NCBI RefSeq assembly: GCF_003014675.1
Contig: NZ_PYAU01000001.1
Span: forward strand, 2,790,001 to 2,854,000
Length of the DNA: 64,000 nt
Direction of reading: 5' to 3'
Source of the DNA: Labedella gwakjiensis
Lineage (GTDB): Bacteria; Actinomycetota; Actinomycetes; Actinomycetales; Microbacteriaceae
A program made the position numbers and the translations under genes. Shown here one piece after another: positions 16,730-24,408 of the stretch; positions within the stretch are counted from its first letter, which is position 1; each line of letters begins with the position of its first letter. The notes under the pieces were generated by a model that was not told where the DNA came from, ran no database searches, and saw only the letters and a program-made list of their open reading frames with translations.

Positions 16730-18106
16730 ATGGAAACGGACACCGTCAGCGATCAGGCGCGCGCTGGAGCCTCTCGTCTCGAGCGCCTCGACCGGTTGCC
16801 ATTCTCCCGCGAACATCGCCGACTCCTCGTCGGCTCCGGTGTCGGATGGGCGCTCGACGCCATGGACGTCGGCCTCGTCTCATTCGTGATCGCGGCCCTC
16901 GCCGTCACCTGGCCAAACGACGTCGGGATGCTCGGTTGGGTCGCGTCAGCGGGGTTCATGGGCATGGCGATCGGCGCGAGCGTCGGTGGTCTCCTCGCCG
17001 ACAGGATCGGCCGGCGGCAGGTCTTCGCGTTCACCCTGCTGCTGTTCGGGCTCGCGACGGGGCTCTCCGCGCTCGCCTGGTCCGTCGGCGTCCTCATCGC
17101 TCTGCGCTTCGTGGTCGGCCTCGGCCTCGGCGCCGAGCTCCCCGTGGCGTCGACGCTCGTGAGCGAGTTCGCTCCGCCACGGATCCGCGGCCGCATCATC
17201 GTCATCCTCGAGTCGTTCTGGGCCGTCGGCTGGACGGTCGCCGCCCTCATCGGATTCTTCGTCATCCCCGCGAGCGACATCGGATGGCGATGGGCGCTCG
17301 CCCTCGGAGCCGTGCCTGCGGTCTACGCCGTCGTGATCCGTCTGGGGATGCCCGAATCGGTCCGCTTCCTCGAGTCGAAGGGGCGCATCGGCGAGGCCGA
17401 GGCCACGGTCCGACGTTTCGAGCGTGCGGCCGGAGTCGTGTCGCCGGACGCCATCGTGGCGACACCCGACACCGTGGTGCCCGCGAGGACGGCTCCGGCA
17501 CGGGTATCGGGTCTGTTCGCCGCACCCGTCCGCCGCCAGACGATCTCTCTATGGATCGTGTGGTTCTGCGTGAACTTCTCGTACTACGGAGCATTCATCT
17601 GGCTGCCGACGATCCTCGTCGCATCCGGCTTCGACCTCGTACGTTCGTTCGGCTACACGCTCATCATCACCCTCGCCCAACTCCCCGGCTACGCGGTCTC
17701 GGCGATCCTCGTGGAGAAGTGGGGACGCAACAGGACCCTCGCCGCGTTCCTCGTGGGATCCGCTGCATCGGCCGCACTCTTCGGACTCGCCTCCGCTGAG
17801 TGGCAGGTCATCGGGGCCGGCATGCTCCTCTCGTTCTTCAACCTCGGTGCGTGGGGTGCGCTCTACGCGGTGACCCCCGAGCTCTACCCGACGCCGCTCC
17901 GCGGAACGGGAGCCGGGTGGGCCGCCGGCGTCGGGAGGATCGCGTCGATCATCGCCCCGCTCATCGTGCCGGTGCTGCTGGCGACGACCTCGACGTTGCT
18001 CGTGTTCGTCGTCTTCGCTGCCGTCTTCATCGTTGCGGCGACGGCGGCCCTGGGTCTTGCGGACAAGAGGGGCAGATCGCTCGACGAAGCGCTGGCGACC
18101 CGCTGA
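16730..18106 (+). CDS. MFS transporter, NiaP/sugar-porter-like metabolite:H+ symporter
   Basis: This 458-residue protein has 12 predicted helices in two six-helix halves. The loop motif LADRIGRRQVF follows helix 2, RFVVGLGLGAELPVA marks helix 4, and the second half carries EKWGRNR. The start GVGWALDAMDVGLVSFVIAAL and the TPELYPTPLRGTGAGWAAGVGR segment resemble the SV2/NiaP-type metabolite:proton symporters, which carry nicotinate or aromatic acids. The substrate is inferred only at that level. The ATG at 16730 is preferred over one ten codons upstream, which adds Cys/Arg-rich residues. Confidence 0.82.
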   Translation: METDTVSDQARAGASRLERLDRLPFSREHRRLLVGSGVGWALDAMDVGLVSFVIAALAVTWPNDVGMLGWVASAGFMGMAIGASVGGLLADRIGRRQVFAFTLLLFGLATGLSALAWSVGVLIALRFVVGLGLGAELPVASTLVSEFAPPRIRGRIIVILESFWAVGWTVAALIGFFVIPASDIGWRWALALGAVPAVYAVVIRLGMPESVRFLESKGRIGEAEATVRRFERAAGVVSPDAIVATPDTVVPARTAPARVSGLFAAPVRRQTISLWIVWFCVNFSYYGAFIWLPTILVASGFDLVRSFGYTLIITLAQLPGYAVSAILVEKWGRNRTLAAFLVGSAASAALFGLASAEWQVIGAGMLLSFFNLGAWGALYAVTPELYPTPLRGTGAGWAAGVGRIASIIAPLIVPVLLATTSTLLVFVVFAAVFIVAATAALGLADKRGRSLDEALATR

Positions 18107-18158
18107 TCGCGGGGAGGCCCGGCGGACCTGTCCGCTCAACGGCGAGCCGTCGCTGAGG

Positions 18159-18464
18159 TCAGCGGCCGCGGTGCACCGGAGTGCCGCACTCCTGGACGCG
18201 ATCGACGAGTTCCCGCCAGCCACCGGTCAGTGCGCGCTCCGGCAGCTCGGCCTCGTGCTGCGTACCCGCCTCAGGGCTCTGCGGGGCGATGCGGATGATC
18301 CACGTGTACCGGTCGGGCTCGCTCGGCTGCGCGGGGACGTCGTCCCACGGCAGATCGTCGATGAGGATGAGCCAGTCGTCCTTGTCCGGCTGCTCGTCCA
18401 CATCGGCTTGCCAGCCCCGAGAGATACCGGCGAATCCGCCGCTCCGCGTGACCTCGACTCTCAT
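18159..18464 (-). CDS. Emfourin-like M4 protease inhibitor
   Basis: This 101-residue cytoplasmic-looking protein opens MRVEVTRSGGFAGI and contains WLILIDDLPWDDV and RYTWIIRI. That pattern and the position match emfourin, the inhibitor encoded next to protealysin-like M4 proteases. It lies 68 bp downstream of such a protease on the same strand. A TAGACT hexamer six bases before its ATG indicates an independent leaderless promoter, so the inhibitor can be made without the protease. The inhibitory role is inferred from family and context. Confidence 0.78.
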   Translation of the reverse strand: MRVEVTRSGGFAGISRGWQADVDEQPDKDDWLILIDDLPWDDVPAQPSEPDRYTWIIRIAPQSPEAGTQHEAELPERALTGGWRELVDRVQECGTPVHRGR

Positions 18465-18470
18465 GCGCCG

Positions 18471-18476
18471 AGTCTA
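18471..18476 (-). promoter_or_regulatory. -10 element of the emfourin-like gene
   Basis: Minus strand TAGACT, six bases, ATG at 18464. It lies inside the 68-bp gap behind the M4 protease gene. Confidence 0.6.
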
Positions 18477-18532
18477 CGCTCGGCACCCTCGTGGATGTCC
18501 GGAAGACGGTGCGTTGGGGATGACCCTGCGGC

Positions 18533-19682
18533 TCAGGACGCCGTGTCGATCGGGGCGACGCCCTCCTCTGCGGCCTCCACCGCCACGCCGACCCCGTCCC
18601 ATGCCGCGACCACCGCGGAGCGCTCCGGCGACTCGACCCCGAACACGGTCTGCGCCGACGTGATCGTCTGCGCGGCGAACTCCGAGAAGGTGGCCGTGGC
18701 CGTGAGCGAGCCCTCGGTGAGAGCGTGATACCAGATCCGCCCGGCCCGCTCCCATGCGAAGCCGCCGATGCCTGTGGCTGCGAGGTGGAAGGCCTTATTG
18801 GGGATACCCGAGTTCAGGTGGACCCCTCCGTTGTCCTCCACGGTATCGATGTAGTCGCGCATGTGCCCGGGCTGCGGATCCTTCCCGAGGACGTCGTCGT
18901 CGTAGGCGGATCCCGGGTCGGACATCGAGCGGATGGCGTCGCCCTCGACCTCGTCGGTGAACAGCCCGACGCCGATCAGCCAGCTCGCCTCGTCGGATGA
19001 CTGTCGCGATGCATACTGCTCGACGAGGACGCCGAACACATCGGCGACCGACTCGTTCAATGCGCCCGACTGCCCCTCATAGACGAAGTTCGTCGAGTAC
19101 TGCACGACTCCGTGGCTGAGCTCGTGGCCGATCACACTGAGCGAACGCGTGAAGCGCTCGAACACCTGTCCGTCCCCGTCGCCGAAGACCATGCGTGATC
19201 CGTCCCAGAACGCGTTGTCGTACGCGTTGCCGAAGTGCACCGTGGCTTCGAGCGGGAGCCCGGAATCGTCGATGGAATCCCGGTCGAAAGCGTCGAGGAA
19301 GAGTGCGTGCGTGGCCCCCAGGCCGTCGTACGCCTCGTCGGCGGCGGGGTCTCCCGTCGAAGGCTCGCCCTCCGCGCGCACCGGTGTGCCGGGGAGGTCC
19401 TCCGTGCTGTGGGCATCGAAGACGGCACGGACGAGCTCGCCGCGCGGTCGCCCGTGCCGTGCTGAGCGCGGCAGCCGGGTCGTCCCTGACCCCTTCGGGA
19501 CGAGAGTGCACCGTGCGACGCACCAGGGAGTGGCGAGCGGCCGCCGCCGCGCGGGTGAACACCGGGTCGTCGAGCGAGGCGAGCCGCTCGAGCAGATAGG
19601 GCGGCACGATGGCGCAGCCCCCATGAGGGTCGAGTGTGCTGTGGTGCCGGTCCGCTTCGTGCTGGCGCTGGTCGTTCGTCAT
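18533..19682 (-). pseudogene. Protealysin-type M4 metallopeptidase, frameshifted in the propeptide
   Basis: The 5' frame starts at the ATG at 19682 behind a GGGGGAAG site. It encodes the PPYLLERLASLDDPVF propeptide signature of protealysins, including CAIVPPYLLERLA. Around 19440-19490 the homology moves by one base into the frame that carries the rest of the enzyme. There the catalytic set is complete: VIGHELSHGVVQYS (HExxH), GALNESVADVFG (third zinc ligand) and NGGVHLNSGIPNKAFHLA (transition-state His). There is no signal peptide, as in protealysins. The shift could be a true inactivating mutation, a sequencing error or, less likely, programmed. The emfourin gene follows. Confidence 0.75.
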
Positions 19683-19805
19683 GTGTCTTCCCCCGTCGTC
19701 CGGTCGATGCGAGCATCCTCACACATGCCACCGACGTCGAGCCGACCGCCGCTCGATCCGGGGGAGAGGCTGGGAAGTGGTCGGTCGTCGGGCTCCCGTA
19801 CCTGC

Positions 19806-19811
19806 TAAAGT
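19806..19811 (+). promoter_or_regulatory. Extended -10 promoter of rpsO
   Basis: TGC directly precedes TAAAGT, an extended -10. The predicted leader is about 85 nt. Confidence 0.55.
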
Positions 19812-19900
19812 AGGGAAGTTGCCGTCGAACGGCCGCGGATCAAGAGCGCCCCGACATCAGGTCGCGGGCACCGCGCAACGAACAGGAAGGGGATCCCTCT

Positions 19901-20170
19901 ATGGCACTCGATTCAGACTCCAAGAAGGCGATCATCGAAGAGTACGCGACCCACCCCGGAGACACCGGATCCCCCGAGGTGCAGGTGGCAATCCTCACCA
20001 CTCGGATCAAGGACCTCACCGAGCACCTGAAGGAGCACAAGCACGACCACCACTCGCGTCGTGGCCTGCTCCTCCTCGTCGGCCAGCGCCGTCGCCTCCT
20101 GGGTTACCTCCAGGACGTCGACATCAACCGCTACCGTGCGCTCATCGAGCGTCTCGGGCTGCGTCGCTAG
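19901..20170 (+). CDS. rpsO: 30S ribosomal protein S15
   Basis: The product has 89 residues, the normal length of S15, and matches the family throughout ([52 protein letters not shown]). It binds the central domain of 16S rRNA and helps form the small-subunit platform. The ATG at 19901 follows GGAAGGGGATC. In many actinobacteria rpsO is followed by pnp; here a terminator and about 6.2 kb of other genes separate them. Confidence 0.98.
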   Translation: MALDSDSKKAIIEEYATHPGDTGSPEVQVAILTTRIKDLTEHLKEHKHDHHSRRGLLLLVGQRRRLLGYLQDVDINRYRALIERLGLRR

Positions 20171-20223
20171 TCAGCGGCACCGCTCGCTGATCGGCTCTCG
20201 CTGATACCGCGAACTTCTTGCGC

Positions 20224-20257
20224 AACGGGCCGTCACCCTCACGGGTGGCGGCCCGTT
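20224..20257 (+). terminator. Terminator of rpsO
   Basis: Arms AACGGGCCGTCACCC (20224-20238) and GGGTGGCGGCCCGTT (20243-20257) pair with one A-G mismatch, with loop TCAC and then TCTG. Confidence 0.82.
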
Positions 20258-20303
20258 CTGCATGACATACGCTGGAACGAGCACACCGACGACGGAGGAA
20301 CAC

Positions 20304-20498
20304 ATGCGCAGGAGCCCCTGGTCGTCGCTCGTCGGCATCATCGTCTTCATCATCGCCCTCGTGGTGGCGTGGTGGTTCGTCGGCTTCCTCTTCAACGTCG
20401 CGTGGTTCATCGTGAAGGCCGTCTTCGCCGTCGTCGTCGCGCTCATCCTCGCCGGAATCGCTGCCTACCTCGTGAGCCGCGCCCGCTCAGGCGACTGA
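20304..20498 (+). CDS. Small two-helix membrane protein
   Basis: This 64-residue protein is almost entirely hydrophobic, with two adjacent helices (about residues 7-28 and 30-56) and a basic tail. The ATG at 20304 follows GGAGGAACAC. The next gene begins 8 bp after its stop, so the two share a transcript. No function recognised. Confidence 0.65.
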   Translation: MRRSPWSSLVGIIVFIIALVVAWWFVGFLFNVAWFIVKAVFAVVVALILAGIAAYLVSRARSGD

Positions 20499-20505
20499 GG
20501 TCATC

Positions 20506-21285
20506 GTGGCGCAAGACACGGTCGTCAAGTCGAGCCCGGTCTCGGCCGACTCCTACCCAGCGGAAGCCGCCGGTCTCGAGTGGCTGCGGGACGCCGGCGG
20601 CGCACGCATCGTCCGCGTGATCGCCGTCTCCACCGAGAGCATCGAACTCGAACGCGTCGAGTCCGGTGTTCCGAGCGCCGAGGCGGCGGCGACTTTCGGG
20701 GCCGGACTCGCGGCGACACACGCGGCCGGCGCTGCAGCCTTCGGAGCAGCTCCTCCCGGGTGGTCCGGTCGTCTCTACATCGGACGCCGCGAGATGCCGG
20801 CTGCCCAGGAAGACGCCTGGGGCGTCTTCTATGCGCGCGATCGCGTCCTGCCCTTTCTCGAGATCGCCGAGAGTGTCGGAACGGTGACGGCCGATGAGGC
20901 GCACACGGTGCGACGGGCATGCAGCGCCGTCTCGGGCGGGGTCTTCGACGACGACGAACCCCCGGCGCGCCTGCATGGCGACCTGTGGTCGGGCAACGTG
21001 CTCTGGAGTCCGTCAGGCGTCGTGCTCATCGATCCGGCCGCCCACGGTGGACACCGCGAGACGGACCTCGCGATGCTGGACCTCTTCGGCTGCGCCTTCC
21101 TCGGCGACGTCCTGCGCGGCTACGAATCGGTGACGCCGCTGCGCGCGGGCTGGCGCGAACGTATTCCGCTCCACCAGCTCCACCCTCTCGCGGTCCACGC
21201 CGCGGGGCACGGCCGTTCCTACGGCACGGCGCTCGTGCGCGCCGCGGAAGACGTCATCACGCTCGCCGAGCACAGCGGTCGCTGA
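20506..21285 (+). CDS. Fructosamine kinase family protein
   Basis: This 259-residue protein has the kinase fold of the fructosamine-3-kinase/aminoglycoside phosphotransferase superfamily. The catalytic loop is LHGDLWSGNVLW (near residues 155-166) and the metal-binding segment is VLIDPAAHGGHRETDLAML (near 175-193). Bacterial relatives phosphorylate ketosamines on glycated proteins or amino acids, which triggers deglycation. The start is GTG at 20506, 8 bp after the small membrane gene. Family assignment is firm; substrate is inferred. Confidence 0.85.
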   Translation: MAQDTVVKSSPVSADSYPAEAAGLEWLRDAGGARIVRVIAVSTESIELERVESGVPSAEAAATFGAGLAATHAAGAAAFGAAPPGWSGRLYIGRREMPAAQEDAWGVFYARDRVLPFLEIAESVGTVTADEAHTVRRACSAVSGGVFDDDEPPARLHGDLWSGNVLWSPSGVVLIDPAAHGGHRETDLAMLDLFGCAFLGDVLRGYESVTPLRAGWRERIPLHQLHPLAVHAAGHGRSYGTALVRAAEDVITLAEHSGR

Positions 21286-21289
21286 GTCG

Positions 21290-22468
21290 TCAGCCCCGCT
21301 CGCGGGAGCGGTCGTCGGCCGAGCCGCGAGCTCCGTCGGCGCGCGGCCGCGACGGTTCGCGCCTCGACCCCGTCGGGTCGGTGCGGGACTCGCCGCGGCG
21401 CCGGTCGGGATCGTCGGTGAAGAGCCAACGCGGCTTCGGCTCGATGAGCGGTCGGAACACCCGTCTGACGGGGCGTGACGACAGGGCCATCGCGAGGAGG
21501 AACGACCCGATCAGCATGGCGACGAGCCAGATTCGCGTCGTCGCCTCGTCGCGCAGGATGCCCGTCTCCCTCAGGGGGTAGAGGACGAAGCTGTGCAGGA
21601 GGTACGCGTACATCGTGTACTGACCGAATGTGGTGAAGAACGTCTGGCGTCGCGGGACGAGCGAGAAGAACGCGGCGACGAGGAGGAGGGCGATCACGAT
21701 CAGGCCGAGTCGGACACCACCGGCCCACCACTGGTCCTCACCCAGTCCTTTGTAGGAGTCGTCGTAGAAGAACCAGTACCGCAGATCGATCATGCGCCAG
21801 AGGTCGATACCCGACCAGAACACCCAGACCGCGAGGGCGAGGAATCCGACGGCGGCCGCCCGGACGCCGACGATCATGCGGCGATCCGCGCTGAGCCAGG
21901 CATCGGCGAGGGGAGTCGTACGCAGTCGCCAGCCGATGACGAAGAACGGCAGGATGCCGAGCGTCCGAGACAGCGAGAACGTGCTGTCGACGTTGTCGAG
22001 GTACCCGACTCCGACGGAGATGAGGACGGCCCAGAGGACGGGGAAGCGGAAGAGGGCGAGGTAGGGGAGGATCAGCCGGAAGATCCCGAGGGCGAGGAGG
22101 AACCAGAGCGTCCAGGACGGCTGGGTCGGGTTGAGGTTGCCCGATCCCTCGACGGCGAACTGCACGAGGGTCCAGACCGACTCGAAGATGATGTACGGGA
22201 GGATGATGTCCGTGATCACGCGCGACATCTGCCGGCGCCCGGGCGGCTCCGACTTGGAGAAGTAACCGCTCACCACGGCGAACGCCGGCATGTGGAAGGC
22301 GTAGATGGCCAGGTAGACGGTGAGCGCCCAGTCGGAGTCGTAGGTGAGGCGCTGGATGCCGTGGCCGGCGACGACGAGGACGATGCAGGCGAAGCGGATG
22401 TTGTCCCAGTACGGCACCCGGCGACGCGCGGGCTTCTGCGGCGTCTCGGTGTTCGCGGTGTCGACCAT
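21290..22468 (-). CDS. Membrane acyltransferase, fucose 4-O-acetylase-like
   Basis: This 392-residue polytopic protein of the acyltransferase-3 superfamily begins its core with VPYWDNIRFACIVLVVAGHGI, then YAFHMPAFAVVSGYF, LPYIIFESVW and PSWTLWFLLAL, the pattern of the NolL/fucose 4-O-acetylase group. Such enzymes O-acetylate cell-surface glycans. About ten helices are predicted, followed by an arginine-rich cytoplasmic tail that is likely disordered. The ATG at 22468 lies behind GAAAGG; further upstream codons read through the divergent regulatory region. Confidence 0.82.
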   Translation of the reverse strand: MVDTANTETPQKPARRRVPYWDNIRFACIVLVVAGHGIQRLTYDSDWALTVYLAIYAFHMPAFAVVSGYFSKSEPPGRRQMSRVITDIILPYIIFESVWTLVQFAVEGSGNLNPTQPSWTLWFLLALGIFRLILPYLALFRFPVLWAVLISVGVGYLDNVDSTFSLSRTLGILPFFVIGWRLRTTPLADAWLSADRRMIVGVRAAAVGFLALAVWVFWSGIDLWRMIDLRYWFFYDDSYKGLGEDQWWAGGVRLGLIVIALLLVAAFFSLVPRRQTFFTTFGQYTMYAYLLHSFVLYPLRETGILRDEATTRIWLVAMLIGSFLLAMALSSRPVRRVFRPLIEPKPRWLFTDDPDRRRGESRTDPTGSRREPSRPRADGARGSADDRSRERG

Positions 22469-22536
22469 GTGCGGCCTTTCTCGTGGTCGTCCCACACTAT
22501 TGGGGTCGGGAATATCCACCGACCCGTTGCCGTTCT

Positions 22537-22568
22537 GATATTTATATTCAAATGAATGGAAATGAAGG
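22537..22568. promoter_or_regulatory. AT-rich inverted repeat before the monooxygenase/reductase pair
   Basis: An AT-rich island in high-GC DNA contains ATTCA-AA-TGAAT (22546-22557). Its position 24 nt before the monooxygenase start fits an operator, for example for a MarR- or TetR-type repressor, and it also holds -10-like TATTTAT. The regulator is unknown. Confidence 0.45.
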
Positions 22569-22580
22569 AGTGGTGCTCTC

Positions 22581-23696
22581 ATGATGCAGTTCGGCATCTT
22601 CACCGTCGGTGACGTCACGACCGATCCGACGACGGGTCGTACGCCGACCGAGCACGAGCGGATCAAGGCCATGGTCGCGATCGCGCTCAAAGCGGAAGAG
22701 GTCGGTCTCGACGTCTTCGCGAGCGGCGAGCACCACAATCCGCCGTTCGTTCCATCGAGTCCGACGACGATGCTCGGGTACATCGCGGCGCGCACCGAGC
22801 GGATCATCCTCTCGACGAGTACGACGCTCATCACGACGAACGACCCCGTGAAGATCGCTGAGGACTTCGCAATGCTCCAGCACCTCGCCGACGGTCGTGT
22901 CGACGTCATGATGGGACGAGGGAACACCGGGCCGGTGTACCCCTGGTTCGGCAAGGACATCCGCCAAGGCGTCGAGCTCGCTCTCGAGAACTACAACCTT
23001 CTCCACCGCCTGTGGCGCGAGGACTACGTGGACTGGCAGGGACGTTTCCGCACACCGCTGCAGGGCTTCCAGTCCACCCCCCGGCCGCTCGACGATGTCC
23101 CGCCGTTCGTCTGGCACGGCAGCATCCGCACGCCCGAGATCGCCGAGCAGGCGGCGTTCTACGGCGACGGCTTCTTCGCGAACAACATCTTCTGGCCGAA
23201 GGAGCACTTCATGCGGCTCATCGGCCTCTACCGCCAGCGTTTCGAGCACTACGGCCACGGTCGCGCCGACCAGGCGATCGTCGGTCTCGGGGGCCAGGCG
23301 TTCATTCGGAAGAACTCCCAGGATGCGGTGACCGAGTTCCGCCCGTACTTCGACAACGCGCCCGTCTACGGTCACGGTCCGAGCCTCGAGGACTTCACCA
23401 GGCAGACGCCACTGACGGTCGGGAGCCCGCAGGAGGTCATCGATCGCTACGCGTCGATGCGCGACTCCTTCGGCGACTACCAGCGCCAGCTCTTCCTCAT
23501 GGATCACGCCGGACTCCCGCTCAAGACGGTGCTCGAACAGCTCGACATCCTCGGTGAGGAGGTCGTGCCCGTGCTCCGCCGAGAGCTCGCGGTGAACCGT
23601 CCGGAGACGGTCCCGGATGCACCGACCCACGCGGCACGCGTGGCCGAGGCTCTGTCCTCCTCCGCCGAGGAGTCCGAGGAGGGTGCGCGTGTCTGA
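22581..23696 (+). CDS. LLM-class monooxygenase, CE1758-type
   Basis: This 371-residue luciferase-like TIM-barrel oxidoreductase begins MMQFGIFTVGDVT and contains DVFASGEHHNPPF, IILSTSTTLITTNDPVKIAEDFAML, GRVDVMMGRGNTG and FVWHGSIRTPEIAEQAAFYGDGFF. This matches the actinobacterial CE1758 group, which is encoded with a dedicated FMN reductase. That reductase indeed follows, overlapping by 8 nt. Together they should oxygenate an unknown compound with FMNH2 supplied by the partner. The gene sits just behind an AT-rich possible operator. Confidence 0.88.
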   Translation: MMQFGIFTVGDVTTDPTTGRTPTEHERIKAMVAIALKAEEVGLDVFASGEHHNPPFVPSSPTTMLGYIAARTERIILSTSTTLITTNDPVKIAEDFAMLQHLADGRVDVMMGRGNTGPVYPWFGKDIRQGVELALENYNLLHRLWREDYVDWQGRFRTPLQGFQSTPRPLDDVPPFVWHGSIRTPEIAEQAAFYGDGFFANNIFWPKEHFMRLIGLYRQRFEHYGHGRADQAIVGLGGQAFIRKNSQDAVTEFRPYFDNAPVYGHGPSLEDFTRQTPLTVGSPQEVIDRYASMRDSFGDYQRQLFLMDHAGLPLKTVLEQLDILGEEVVPVLRRELAVNRPETVPDAPTHAARVAEALSSSAEESEEGARV

Positions 23697-24336
23697 GCGC
23701 AGGATCGTCGTGGTGACGGCCGGGCTCAGCACGCCGTCGTCGTCCCGTCTTCTGGCGGACCGATTGTCGTCCGCCGTCGTGGCCGATCTCGCGGCGAGGG
23801 ATGTGACGGCTGTCGTGACGACCATCGAGCTCCGGGAGTACGCCCGTGACCTCATGGACAACCTGATCACGGGGTTCCCCTCGCTGCGACTCGAGTCGAT
23901 GCTCGCCGACGTGGCGGCGGCCGACGGACTCGTGGTGGTGTCGCCGATCTTCAGCACGAGCTACAGCGGGTTGTTCAAGACGTTCATCGACGTCCTCGAC
24001 CCGCAGGCGCTCGCCGGAGTCCCGGTGCTCATCGGCGCCAATGCCGGCACGGCACGTCACTCGCTCGCGATCGACTACGCCATCCGACCGCTCTTCGCCT
24101 ATCTGCACGCCGATGCCGTGCCGACGGGGGTGTTCGCGGCCTCGTCCGACTGGGGCGACGCCGGTGGTGACGCCGTGCGCCCGTTGCAGGAGCGCATCGA
24201 CCGCGCAGCGGAGGAACTGGGTGATGCGGTCGCACGCCGCACTCCCCGCCCGACGCCCGTCGATCCCTTCGACCCTGCGTCCTTCGGAGGCGGCTCCTCG
24301 ATGGGGAACATGATCGGCGGCCTCAGCGGCGTCTGA
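23689..24336 (+). CDS. NAD(P)H-dependent FMN reductase, CE1759-type
   Basis: This 215-residue flavodoxin-fold reductase starts RRIVVVTAGLSTPSSSRLLADRL (FMN phosphate loop within it) and contains VVVSPIFSTSYSGLFKTFIDVLD. It supplies reduced flavin to the monooxygenase upstream. The GTG at 23689 is chosen because the GAGGAGG at 23676-23682 lies six bases before it; a GTG at 23683 would abut that site. The overlap with the upstream gene indicates translational coupling. A C-terminal proline- and glycine-rich tail is extra. Confidence 0.86.
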   Translation: MSERRIVVVTAGLSTPSSSRLLADRLSSAVVADLAARDVTAVVTTIELREYARDLMDNLITGFPSLRLESMLADVAAADGLVVVSPIFSTSYSGLFKTFIDVLDPQALAGVPVLIGANAGTARHSLAIDYAIRPLFAYLHADAVPTGVFAASSDWGDAGGDAVRPLQERIDRAAEELGDAVARRTPRPTPVDPFDPASFGGGSSMGNMIGGLSGV

Positions 24337-24357
24337 TCTCGTCGGACGGAGACGACA

Positions 24358-24391
24358 GGAGGGGACGGCGGCCGAAGCCGACGTCCCCTCC
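24358..24391. terminator. Terminator between convergent genes
   Basis: Arms GGAGGGGACG (24358-24367) and CGTCCCCTCC (24382-24391) enclose an inner CGGC-CGAA-GCCG hairpin. Confidence 0.85.
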
Positions 24392-24408
24392 CGTCATGCC
24401 TGTCGACG

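Noticed and set aside
19400-19500. Programmed ribosomal frameshift in the M4 protease
   Set aside because: No slippery heptamer or downstream structure is evident at the junction; a mutation or sequence error is simpler.
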